A stretch of DNA of 64,000 bases from Meishania litoralis (lineage in GTDB: Bacteria; Bacteroidota; Bacteroidia; Flavobacteriales; Flavobacteriaceae), in NCBI RefSeq assembly GCF_042611095.1, contig NZ_JBHFPV010000001.1:1240001-1304000 (forward strand), written 5' to 3'. This document shows positions 9,317-17,020 of this stretch, in pieces. The position numbers were made by a program, and so were the translations under genes. How positions within the stretch are numbered: the first letter of the stretch is position 1; each line of letters starts with the position of its first letter. Below the pieces are notes generated by a model. The model saw only the letters and a list, made by a program, of their open reading frames with translations, did no database searches and was not told where the DNA came from.

Positions 9317-10107
9317 CGTCCCAGGCAATATAAGATCCCGCCGAGTAAGTGTTTTTTGAAGTCAGGGTCGTCATAGGCTTCATGCGTATGGCCCAACCCC
9401 GTGTAAAAGGCGCGACCCCCATCAAACTCGTGATACCAGGCAATAGGGTGATTACCATTATTTTCGCCACCTTCATAACTACTTTCATCCAGTTTCATGA
9501 TGACGTTCAAATCCGGATTAATGTCCTTATAGTTATACCATTCGTCAAAATGCATCCATGTATCCCCTAAATGTTGTGTTGCGGCGTGGGTTCTGTCCAC
9601 CACATCGATTTTGGCTTCCTGTTGTTTTGGATGGCTCAAAAAATAGGCGCCGACCAACTTATTGTACCATGGCCATTCATATTCAGTATCGGCCGCGGCA
9701 TGTACGCCCAAGAAATTGCCTCCACCTTTAATATACCTCTCAAAGGCCTCTTCCTGTTCGGTTCCCAAAACATCTTGTGTAGTGCTCAAGAAGATTACAA
9801 GGTCGTACTTTTTTAAATTGTTGCTATTGAACGCCAAGGAGTCTTCGGTATGGCTCACCACAAATTTGTTCTGAAGGCCCAAAGCCTTTATAGTTTCAAC
9901 CCCTTTTTCAATTGATTTATGGCGATATCCGTTCGTCTTGGTATAGACCAATACCAAATCGGTATCCATTTGCAATAGAGAGTTTGGAATTTTCACGACC
10001 GCTTCTTGTTTGGGTACCGTAACCTCCTGCTCTACCTTGCTGGCCCCGCATGCAACGAGTAGCATAAAAAATAGCGCGATAAAGGTATTCTTTAGAAATA
10101 TGCACAT
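9313..10107 (-). CDS. ThuA-domain lipoprotein
   Basis: The open frame extends to 10173, but the ATG at 10107 yields a proper lipoprotein signal (CIFLKNTFIALFFMLLVAC, lipobox LVAC), so I use it (264 residues). The rest is a ThuA-like class I glutamine-amidotransferase-like domain: VLVYTKTNGYRHKSIEKGVE at the start, VIFLSTTQD, GGNFLGVHAAADTEYEWPWY, and HPIAWYHEFDGGRAFYTGLG near the end. ThuA proteins are linked to trehalose and other sugar use in some bacteria and are common exported proteins in Bacteroidota; the substrate here is unknown. It lies 55 bp downstream of the AraC gene on the same strand, so it is likely in that regulator's transcription unit. Confidence 0.85.
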   Translation of the reverse strand: MCIFLKNTFIALFFMLLVACGASKVEQEVTVPKQEAVVKIPNSLLQMDTDLVLVYTKTNGYRHKSIEKGVETIKALGLQNKFVVSHTEDSLAFNSNNLKKYDLVIFLSTTQDVLGTEQEEAFERYIKGGGNFLGVHAAADTEYEWPWYNKLVGAYFLSHPKQQEAKIDVVDRTHAATQHLGDTWMHFDEWYNYKDINPDLNVIMKLDESSYEGGENNGNHPIAWYHEFDGGRAFYTGLGHTHEAYDDPDFKKHLLGGILYCLGR

Positions 10108-10162
10108 ACCAAAATGGTTGATTGAACTGATTTTATTGCTTACCCAATTACTGAAAAAGAAA

Positions 10163-11050
10163 TTAATTGACAATGGACATTACATACTTTTTTGGCGTCG
10201 TGCCATACTTTTTCTTGAAGGCCGCGATAAAATGGCTCGAAGTGCTATATCCGACCTTGAGGCCAATTTCATTGACGTTGTATTTGCCCGCCTCCAACAG
10301 CTTACGGGCGTGTTCCATCTTATAATCGAACAAAAAGCCATACACCGAATCACCATAAATTTGTTTGAATCCTTCCTTAAGTTTTTTTAGAGGGAGGCCT
10401 ATTTCCTTTGATAACTGCGCTAATGTCGGAGGTTCGATCATTCTTGAAATCATGATTTCCTTGGCCTGTCGAATTCGCCTAACATTGTCCTCATCCACTA
10501 AAAACGGACATTGTTCCATATCGGCATCGGTGCTTTTATTAAAATAGAGCGAAATCAATTCATAAACTTTGCCTTTGATGTAAAGCTCTTTGACCGAAGG
10601 ATGCAATACATAATTCATCATTTGGCTAAGTACGACCGCAATTGCAGGAGAAACACCTTCTTGCGAATAATATTTTTTCTCTTTGTTCTCCGGATTTAAA
10701 AAAGGAATATAATCGGCTTCCTTTGAAAAAAGTGAATGAAATTTTCGAATGGTCATTATTACCGAGACCACCCATGAATTTGGGTAAAGTTCTAGGTTCA
10801 TTGGCAAATTCAATTTTGTATTGTACAACAACAAAGAATTTTCTTCACTTACGTCAAGCGCATACCTGCCATCATTGAATATAAACTTGGCCCGGCCCTT
10901 GAGGCAAAAATGAAATTGAATAAAAGAACTATCTACGTCTTTGGCAACTTTCTGTATTTCAGAACCATCGTTCTGAATTTTTACAACAAAGAATCCTTCT
11001 TCGATAAGCATCTCATCAAATGAACCTTCAGCGACATTTTTTTTATCCAT
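10163..11050 (-). CDS. AraC family transcriptional regulator
   Basis: 295 residues. The C-terminal 100 residues hold the two helix-turn-helix motifs of the AraC/XylS family: PPTLAQLSKEIGLPLKKLKE and YNVNEIGLKVGYSTSSHFIA, ending in KKKYGTTPKKY. The N-terminal 190 residues form a cupin-like sensor (FIQFHFCLKGRAKFIFNDG). The overall plan resembles PchR-type regulators, which sense ferric siderophores in other bacteria; that this one responds to iron is inference. It is divergent from hemA (202 bp apart), and a perfect 8-bp dyad sits 25-43 bp upstream of its start. Confidence 0.88.
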   Translation of the reverse strand: MDKKNVAEGSFDEMLIEEGFFVVKIQNDGSEIQKVAKDVDSSFIQFHFCLKGRAKFIFNDGRYALDVSEENSLLLYNTKLNLPMNLELYPNSWVVSVIMTIRKFHSLFSKEADYIPFLNPENKEKKYYSQEGVSPAIAVVLSQMMNYVLHPSVKELYIKGKVYELISLYFNKSTDADMEQCPFLVDEDNVRRIRQAKEIMISRMIEPPTLAQLSKEIGLPLKKLKEGFKQIYGDSVYGFLFDYKMEHARKLLEAGKYNVNEIGLKVGYSTSSHFIAAFKKKYGTTPKKYVMSIVN

Positions 11051-11074
11051 TCCTACACTTGTTTTTCAATTTCT

Positions 11075-11093
11075 ATTTAGAAACGTTCTAAAT
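11075..11093. promoter_or_regulatory. 19-bp dyad, candidate operator upstream of the AraC gene
   Basis: ATTTAGAAACGTTCTAAAT: perfect 8-bp arms (ATTTAGAA / TTCTAAAT) around a 3-bp centre, 25 bp upstream of the AraC gene start and about 110 bp upstream of the hemA promoter. Length and symmetry fit a metalloregulator such as Fur or DtxR. A close relative lies at the start of the SUF transcript (34542-34560). Confidence 0.5.
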
Positions 11094-11201
11094 AAAAATG
11101 TTCCAATACCCAATATTTGCTATAAATTTATCGTTTTTTAATTACATCATGTCGAAAATAACGCCAAAAGTCCTTATTCGACACTTATTGTTCCTCTAGC
11201 G

Positions 11202-11233
11202 TTGTTTTTATAGCAATATTGCATTTATTTTTG
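11202..11233 (+). promoter_or_regulatory. Promoter of the heme operon
   Basis: TTG at 11202-11204, 21-nt spacer, TATTTTTG at 11226-11233: both halves match the Bacteroidota sigma-A pattern (TTG / TAnnTTTG). Transcription should start near 11240, leaving a leader of only about 13 nt before the hemA ATG. Confidence 0.65.
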
Positions 11234-11252
11234 CCATCGTTCGAAACAGCAG

Positions 11253-12509
11253 ATGAAAGATTACCATATTTCGAAACACAGTTCGTTCTATACCATAGGT
11301 CTCAGCTATAAAAAGGCCGATGCCCAGGTGCGAGGCGAATTCAGTCTTGATGAAACCGGTATGGAAAACATATTGGTTCAGGCCAAAGCACTTGATATTG
11401 ACGGTCTTTTGGTCACATCGACATGTAACCGCACCGAGTTGCACGGTTTCGCGCAACACCCCTTCCAATTGATAAAACTGCTCTGCGACAATACCAAAGG
11501 CACGATCGAAGCATTTCAAGAAGTGGCCTACGTGTACAAGAACAATGATGCCATCGATCATTTGTTTCGTGTGGGTACCGGTCTCGATAGCCAAATTCTT
11601 GGCGATTTCGAGATCATAAGCCAACTGCGTCAAAGTTTTAACCGTTCTAAAAAACACGATATTGCCAATCCGTTTATCGAGCGATTATGTAATTCGGTCA
11701 TTCAGGCAAGCAAACGGATCAAAAACGAGACCGAAATTTCATCGGGTGCCACTTCGGTAGCCTTTGCCTCTGTACAATATATACTTAATAACGTTCCTGA
11801 AATCTCTGAAAAGAACATTTTGCTTTTTGGAACGGGAAAAATCGGCAGAAATACTTGTGAGAACCTTATCAAGCACACCAGAAATCCACACATAACCTTG
11901 ATCAACCGCACCAAGGACAAGGCCGAAAAAATAGCGGGAAAGTTCAATCTTACGGTTAAAAACTTTGGTGATCTTCAGACCGAAATACGCTCGGCAGATG
12001 TTCTCATCGTTGCAACCGGGGCGCAAACGCCGACGATATCGAAAGAATTGATCCATACCAAAAAGCCCTTGCTGATATTGGATTTATCGGTACCCAAGAA
12101 TGTTTCCGATGACATAACGGACCTAGACCACGTCACTGTTGTTCATCTCGACCATTTATCGCAGATTACCGATGAGACCCTGGAACGGCGTAAACGGCAC
12201 ATCCCCCAGGCAGAAACAATTATTGAAGATATAAAAAGTGATTTCCTTCAATGGTTGGAGACCCGAAAATTCGCTCCGATCATTAAAGCCCTAAAAAAGA
12301 AATTAAAGACACTTAAGGATGAAGAACTGGACTACCAGTCAAAAAGAAATGCAGACTTCGACCCCGAACATGCAGATGTCGTCTCGAACCGTATCATCCA
12401 AAAAATCACCAAACAATTTGCCAACCATTTGAAGGATGCGTCTACCGATGCCGATGACAGTCTCGAGCTCATTCAAAAAGTCTTTCAACTCGAAGTGAAT
12501 TCGCAATGA
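11253..12509 (+). CDS. hemA: Glutamyl-tRNA reductase
   Basis: Reduces glutamyl-tRNA(Glu) to glutamate-1-semialdehyde with NADPH, the committed step of C5-pathway tetrapyrrole synthesis. 418 residues, full length. Catalytic Cys near residue 58 in VTSTCNRTEL; substrate-domain block VGTGLDSQILGDFEI; NADPH Rossmann motif LLFGTGKIGRNTCENL near residue 190; C-terminal helical dimerisation domain. First gene of the operon hemA-hemCD-hemE-GNAT-hemF-lipoprotein-hemB. Its stop overlaps the hemCD start by 4 bp (ATGA). hemL, which takes the product onward, is not in the window. Confidence 0.97.
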   Translation: MKDYHISKHSSFYTIGLSYKKADAQVRGEFSLDETGMENILVQAKALDIDGLLVTSTCNRTELHGFAQHPFQLIKLLCDNTKGTIEAFQEVAYVYKNNDAIDHLFRVGTGLDSQILGDFEIISQLRQSFNRSKKHDIANPFIERLCNSVIQASKRIKNETEISSGATSVAFASVQYILNNVPEISEKNILLFGTGKIGRNTCENLIKHTRNPHITLINRTKDKAEKIAGKFNLTVKNFGDLQTEIRSADVLIVATGAQTPTISKELIHTKKPLLILDLSVPKNVSDDITDLDHVTVVHLDHLSQITDETLERRKRHIPQAETIIEDIKSDFLQWLETRKFAPIIKALKKKLKTLKDEELDYQSKRNADFDPEHADVVSNRIIQKITKQFANHLKDASTDADDSLELIQKVFQLEVNSQ

Positions 12510-14083
12510 ACAAAGTCATCCGCATAGGTACCCGCGATAGTGAATTGGCGCTATGGCAGGCGAATACCGTAAAATCGAAATTAGAGGCCTTGGGCCATCA
12601 AGCCGAATTGGTGCCCGTTAAATCTACCGGTGACCTAGTATTGGACAGACCACTTTATGAACTTGGAATTACAGGGATTTTTACCAAGACTTTAGACATT
12701 GCCCTATTGGAAGGAACGATCGACATTGCCGTACATTCGTTAAAGGACGTACCGACCCTTCTTCCCAAAGGCATCGTTCAGGCCGCCGTACTCGAAAGGG
12801 GAAATTATTACGACATACTGGCCTACAAGCACAATCAAGAATTTTTGGCGCAACGGGAAGCTACCATTGCCACAGGAAGCCTTCGCAGAAAGGCACAATG
12901 GCTCAATCGCTATCCGAGCCATACCGTGGTCGATCTAAGGGGCAACGTAAACAGCCGTATCGAGAAGCTGGCCGAGAATGATTGGAACGGGGCCATTTTC
13001 GCCGCCGCCGGACTTCAACGTATCGGTATCGAACCCGAAAATACGATCGGCCTTACTTGGATGATTCCCGCACCGGGCCAAGGAGCGGTCATGGTCGTTG
13101 CTCTCGAAAAAGACAAAGAAACGCTCGAAGCATGTGTTGCCCTTAACCATAAAGAAACCGAAATATGCACCAGCGTAGAGCGTAGGTTTTTAAACATTCT
13201 TGAAGGCGGCTGTACAGCACCGATAGGCGCACTGGCCACTATAGAAGGTGAAGAAATGACCCTCAATGGTGTGTTGCTCAGCAAGGACGGCAAAAAGAAA
13301 TTGGAGGTCGTCAAAACAATGCCCCTGGCAAAATCAGATGATTTGGCCCAAATCTGTGCAGAAAGCATTTTAAGCCGTGGAGGACGAAGGTTGATGAAAG
13401 ACCTACAAGCACCGAACGTGGCCCCCTCTGTCTTTTCAACTAAAAAATTGACCGCCGATCAACTACAATTATTCAATGCCCATACTCGCGTAGCTTCTGA
13501 AGATTTTATAAAAACCAGCCCTTCAAGAATTGCGCCTGCCTTATTAAAGTCCCCAATCGAAAATGTAATCATCACGAGCCAAAATGCGGTTGAGTCTTTA
13601 TTAAAAAGTAGTGCGGCGAACTCCTTAAAGTTCAAGAACATCTATTGTGTCGGTCGGCGCACCAAGCGTTTGATCGAATCACGTATCGGCCCGGTAAAAT
13701 ATGTTGCAAGCAATGCCCAAAAATTGGCGGAATACCTCGTAGAATTTATGGAAGGGCTCGAAGCCACTTATTTCTGTGGTAACCGCAGATTGGATGAATT
13801 GCCCGATATTTTTGAAAAAAATAGCATAACGCTTAATGAAGTGGAAGCCTATAGCACCAAACTCGTTCCGACAAAAGTACCCGAAGAAGTAAAGGCAGTA
13901 TTGTTCTTTAGCCCTACCGGAGTAGAAAGTTACCTCATCGATAATAAACGAGATGTAACGGCATACTGTATAGGAGAAACCACGGCCCAAGCCGCCAGAA
14001 AATACTTTACCATGGTTCAGGTAGCCAAAATACCGACCGTTGAAAGTGTAATCGATTTGGTGAATATGGATTATGGTGAATAG
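12506..14083 (+). CDS. hemC-hemD: Hydroxymethylbilane synthase / uroporphyrinogen-III synthase fusion
   Basis: 525 residues, a fusion of two sequential enzymes. Residues 1-300 are porphobilinogen deaminase: RIGTRDSELALWQA, HSLKDVPT with the catalytic Asp, SLRRKAQW, and the dipyrromethane-cofactor Cys near residue 236 in LEGGCTAPIGA. Residues 310-525 are a uroporphyrinogen-III synthase domain, recognisable by VIITSQNAVESLL, IYCVGRRTKRLIE and the terminal VLFFSPTGVESYL / YCIGETTAQAA blocks. Such fusions are known in Flavobacteriia. The stop codon TAG coincides with the first base triplet of a heptamer repeat tract, so the 3' end of the gene may have been set by an insertion there. Confidence 0.95.
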   Translation: MNKVIRIGTRDSELALWQANTVKSKLEALGHQAELVPVKSTGDLVLDRPLYELGITGIFTKTLDIALLEGTIDIAVHSLKDVPTLLPKGIVQAAVLERGNYYDILAYKHNQEFLAQREATIATGSLRRKAQWLNRYPSHTVVDLRGNVNSRIEKLAENDWNGAIFAAAGLQRIGIEPENTIGLTWMIPAPGQGAVMVVALEKDKETLEACVALNHKETEICTSVERRFLNILEGGCTAPIGALATIEGEEMTLNGVLLSKDGKKKLEVVKTMPLAKSDDLAQICAESILSRGGRRLMKDLQAPNVAPSVFSTKKLTADQLQLFNAHTRVASEDFIKTSPSRIAPALLKSPIENVIITSQNAVESLLKSSAANSLKFKNIYCVGRRTKRLIESRIGPVKYVASNAQKLAEYLVEFMEGLEATYFCGNRRLDELPDIFEKNSITLNEVEAYSTKLVPTKVPEEVKAVLFFSPTGVESYLIDNKRDVTAYCIGETTAQAARKYFTMVQVAKIPTVESVIDLVNMDYGE

Positions 14084-14104
14084 CCGTTGGCTGTTAGCTG
14101 TTGG
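14081..14104 (+). repeat. Degenerate heptamer tract left of the four-helix-bundle gene
   Basis: Three imperfect 7-bp units TAGCCGT, TGGCTGT, TAGCTGT plus TGG, starting on the hemCD stop codon. The tract on the far side of the broken gene consists of CCAATAG units, whose reverse complement is TGGCTAT in phase; the two tracts are therefore inverted relative to each other. Confidence 0.6.
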
Positions 14105-14125
14105 AGTTTGGTTGAAAAATAAAAT

Positions 14126-14482
14126 ATGAGGGATTTTAGAAAACTTGATATTTGGAAGAACGGTATTCAAATCGTCAAGGAGATTTATGAATTGTCCGAT
14201 AAATTACCTTCAAACGAAAAGTTTGGATTGCGAAGCCAAATTACAAGGGCGGCTGTTTCCGTTCCGTCAAATATCGCCGATGGATGTAGCAGGAATAGTG
14301 AAATCGAGTTCAAGCGATTTTAAGAAATTGCAATCGGCTCACTTTTTGAAGTAGAAACACAATTAATTATAACCGAAGAACTAGATTTCATTTCAAAAAA
14401 GGATTTACAGGATATATTTAAGCTTCTCGATAAAGAAGCAAAAATGATCAACAGCCTAATCAGTGAAATAAAATATAGCTAA
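14126..14482 (+). pseudogene. Four-helix-bundle (S23-type) protein gene, interrupted by an in-frame stop
   Basis: The frame reads MRDFRKLDIWKNGIQIVKEI and continues as a typical four-helix-bundle protein of the family first seen in 23S rRNA intervening sequences. At codon 66 (14321-14323) there is TAA, in the block EFKRF-stop-EIAIGSLFEVETQ; relatives have Leu at that place, so a single T-to-A change of TTA or TTG would explain it. The frame then stays open to a second stop at 14480-14482, completing 118 positions, the expected family length. No frameshift is needed. It sits between hemCD and hemE, flanked by short tandem repeats in inverted orientation. The first 65 residues could still be made as a fragment. 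Confidence 0.8.
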
Positions 14483-14490
14483 CACCCAAA

Positions 14491-14530
14491 GGCCAATAGC
14501 CAATAGCCAATAGCCAATAGCCAATAGCCA
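14491..14530 (+). repeat. Tandem heptamer CCAATAG, five copies plus partial
   Basis: Five exact head-to-tail copies of CCAATAG at 14493-14527 followed by CCA, ending four bases before the hemE ATG. The tract takes up the whole translation-initiation region of hemE, so changes in copy number could alter hemE expression. Reverse complement (TGGCTAT) matches the degenerate tract at 14081-14104. Confidence 0.85.
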
Positions 14531-14533
14531 AAT

Positions 14534-15559
14534 ATGATCAAAAACGACTTATTCCTTAGGGCCTTGAAAGGCGAAACCGTAGACCGGCCTCCCGTATGGA
14601 TGATGCGCCAAGCGGGCAGATATCTCCCCGAGTTCATGAAAATAAAGGAGCAATACGATTTCTTTACCCGTTGCCAAACGCCTGAACTCGCTTCCGAGAT
14701 TACCGTACAGCCTATCCGTCGATTCGGCATGGATGCCGCCATATTGTTTTCCGATATCCTGGTCATCCCTCAGGCCATGAACATCGAGGTACAGATGAAG
14801 CCAAATTTCGGCCCGTACCTGCCTAATCCGATCCGCTCGAAAAGTGACTTGAACTCCGTTATTGTTCCCGATATCGACGATTCGCTCGATTATGTGATGC
14901 AGGCCATTAAGGCGACCAAGGAGAAGTTGAACGACGAGGTGCCGTTGATCGGTTTTGCAGGTTCTCCATGGACGATTTTATGCTATTGTGTGCAAGGTCA
15001 GGGCAGCAAGACCTTTGACAAGGCCAAAGAACTGTGTTTTACACAACCTGCCGTTGCCCACGAACTGTTACAGAAAATCACCGACACCACGATTGCCTAT
15101 TTAAAGGCCAAGGTCAAGGCTGGCGTAAACGCCGTGCAGGTATTCGATTCGTGGGGAGGTATGCTTTCTCCCGTCGATTATCAAGAGTTCTCATTCCAAT
15201 ACATGCAACAGATAATTGATGCCCTAAAAGATGAAACGCCCGTAATCGTCTTCGGAAAGGGTTGTTGGTTCGCTTTGGGAGATATGGCCCGGTCGGGAGC
15301 TTCGGCCCTTGGTATCGATTGGACCTGTTCGGCGCGAAATGCCCGTTACCTCTCCGGTGGAAAGATAACACTTCAGGGCAATTTCGATCCGGCACGGTTA
15401 CTTTCGCCTCCCTCAGAAATCAAAAAGATGGTCGTGCAAATGATCCATGAATTCGGCAAGGATAATTATGTCGTCAATCTCGGGCACGGTATTCTGCCGA
15501 ACGTTCCCGTTGAAAATGCAAAAGCCTTTATCGATGCGGTAAAGGAATACGCTCCCTAA
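14534..15559 (+). CDS. hemE: Uroporphyrinogen decarboxylase
   Basis: Removes four acetate carboxyl groups from uroporphyrinogen III to give coproporphyrinogen III. 341 residues, full length. Signature 1 RPPVWMMRQAGRYLPEF near residue 20 with the substrate Arg residues; active-site Asp in AAILFSDILVIPQAMN; second signature GFAGSPWTILCYCVQGQGSK; and VVNLGHGILPNVPVENA near the C-terminus. The heptamer repeat lies directly upstream. It is separated from hemCD by the broken four-helix-bundle gene but remains on the same strand with no visible terminator between. Confidence 0.97.
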   Translation: MIKNDLFLRALKGETVDRPPVWMMRQAGRYLPEFMKIKEQYDFFTRCQTPELASEITVQPIRRFGMDAAILFSDILVIPQAMNIEVQMKPNFGPYLPNPIRSKSDLNSVIVPDIDDSLDYVMQAIKATKEKLNDEVPLIGFAGSPWTILCYCVQGQGSKTFDKAKELCFTQPAVAHELLQKITDTTIAYLKAKVKAGVNAVQVFDSWGGMLSPVDYQEFSFQYMQQIIDALKDETPVIVFGKGCWFALGDMARSGASALGIDWTCSARNARYLSGGKITLQGNFDPARLLSPPSEIKKMVVQMIHEFGKDNYVVNLGHGILPNVPVENAKAFIDAVKEYAP

Positions 15560-15590
15560 TTTCCAAAATGGGGCTGAAATCCGAGAACGT

Positions 15591-16121
15591 ATGTTAGTTG
15601 AGTTTGAAGAATATCTAATCGACGCTATACATGAAAAATATGCTTGGCGTATCTGCGATTTTGTCGTCTCGAACGCCGAGCGATTGAAACGATACTTTCC
15701 GAAGACGTTGGAACAAAATTTAACGCCCGACCTGTCAAAATATTTCGTCGAGAAAAAGCTCAAACAATATAAAAGTCAAGAAGAACTCGTTTTTGTTCTG
15801 AAAGAAAAAGAAAACCGTACCGTAATCGGATTGGTCTATATCAAGAAAATCGATTGGAAAGTCAAGGAGGCCGAGCTCGCCTACTGTATTGGCTATCAAT
15901 ATGAGGGCAAAGGGTATATGACCGAGTCAGTGCGATGGCTTTCCGATTATGCCTTTACCGAATTGAATCTTCGAACCCTTAAATTAATCGTCCATAAATC
16001 CAATTTTGGGAGTATCAAGGTTGCTGAAAAATGTGGGTATCTTTGGAAAAGAACATTATTCAACGAACATAAACCCCCGAATGAGAGTCCTTTGGACATG
16101 GAACTATACGAACGCACATGA
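15591..16121 (+). CDS. GNAT family N-acetyltransferase (RimJ/RimL-like)
   Basis: 176 residues with the GNAT core: VIGLVYIKKIDWKVKEAELA (beta strands), the acetyl-CoA loop region YCIGYQYEGKGYMTESVRWL with the Q/R-x-x-G-x-G/A variant QYEGKGY, and the C-terminal HKSNFGSIKVAEKCGYLWKR typical of RimJ/RimL-type acetyltransferases of proteins or small molecules. The acceptor is unknown. It overlaps hemF by 4 bp (ATGA), so it is translated with the heme operon although it has no known heme role. Confidence 0.88.
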   Translation: MLVEFEEYLIDAIHEKYAWRICDFVVSNAERLKRYFPKTLEQNLTPDLSKYFVEKKLKQYKSQEELVFVLKEKENRTVIGLVYIKKIDWKVKEAELAYCIGYQYEGKGYMTESVRWLSDYAFTELNLRTLKLIVHKSNFGSIKVAEKCGYLWKRTLFNEHKPPNESPLDMELYERT

Positions 16122-17020
16122 AAGACCGGTTCTACACTTACATTCAAGACCTACAGAACGTGATTACCTCAAAACTTGAGAAAATCGATGGTGCTGCCCG
16201 ATTTCAAGAAGACATTTGGAAACGACCGGAAGGCGGGGGAGGCAGAACACGTGTCATCGAAAACGGAAACGTATTCGAAAAGGGCGGGGTCAATATTTCT
16301 GCGGTACACGGGGCACTCCCTGAAAGCATGCAAAAGTATTTTGGGGTCAAAGATGCCGATTTTTTTGCCTGCGGATTGAGCTTGGTCGTTCATCCGAAGA
16401 ATCCGATGGTACCGACCGTACATGCCAATTGGCGTTATTTTGAAATGTATGATAAGACCGGAAATATCGTTGACCAGTGGTTCGGCGGAGGGCAAGATTT
16501 AACGCCTTATTATCTCTTTGATGAAGATGCCGTTCATTTTCATTCTGTTTGTAAAAAGGCATGCGACACCCATAATCCTGACTTTTACCCCACCTATAAA
16601 AAAAGGTGTGACGCATATTTTTGGAACGCACATCGCGACGAAGCAAGGGGAATCGGAGGGTTGTTTTTTGACTATTGTAAAGAAACCGAAGAATTATCTA
16701 TGGATGGCTGGTACGTATTCGTTACAGAAGTGGGTGACAGCTTTTTGGAAGCCTACGCTCCTATTGTAGAAAAGCGAAAACACCTGCCCTATTCCAAAGA
16801 AAATCGCGAATGGCAGGAAATCAGAAGAGGACGCTACGTCGAATTTAATCTAGTGCACGATAAGGGCACCCTGTTCGGCTTGAAGACCAATGGCCGTATC
16901 GAAAGCATTTTGATGAGCCTTCCGCCCCATGTACAATGGCGTTATGATTACCATCCTGAAAAGGGGAGTGAAGAGGAGCGATTAGTGCAAGTATTGCGAA
17001 ATCCGATGGAATGGGTATAA
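16118..17020 (+). CDS. hemF: Oxygen-dependent coproporphyrinogen III oxidase
   Basis: Oxidative decarboxylation of coproporphyrinogen III to protoporphyrinogen IX using O2, which indicates aerobic heme synthesis. 300 residues, full length. Seen: GGGGRTRVIENGNVFEKGGVN, the family block HANWRYFEM, WFGGGQDLTPYYL, GIGGLFFDYCKE, and RRGRYVEFNLVHDKGTLFGL. It is translationally coupled to the GNAT gene upstream and overlaps the start of the downstream lipoprotein gene by 10 bp. Confidence 0.97.
   Translation: MKDRFYTYIQDLQNVITSKLEKIDGAARFQEDIWKRPEGGGGRTRVIENGNVFEKGGVNISAVHGALPESMQKYFGVKDADFFACGLSLVVHPKNPMVPTVHANWRYFEMYDKTGNIVDQWFGGGQDLTPYYLFDEDAVHFHSVCKKACDTHNPDFYPTYKKRCDAYFWNAHRDEARGIGGLFFDYCKETEELSMDGWYVFVTEVGDSFLEAYAPIVEKRKHLPYSKENREWQEIRRGRYVEFNLVHDKGTLFGLKTNGRIESILMSLPPHVQWRYDYHPEKGSEEERLVQVLRNPMEWV

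Noticed and set aside
14493..14530. Heptamer array as a possible CRISPR
   Set aside because: Units are 7 bp with no spacers; a simple tandem repeat.
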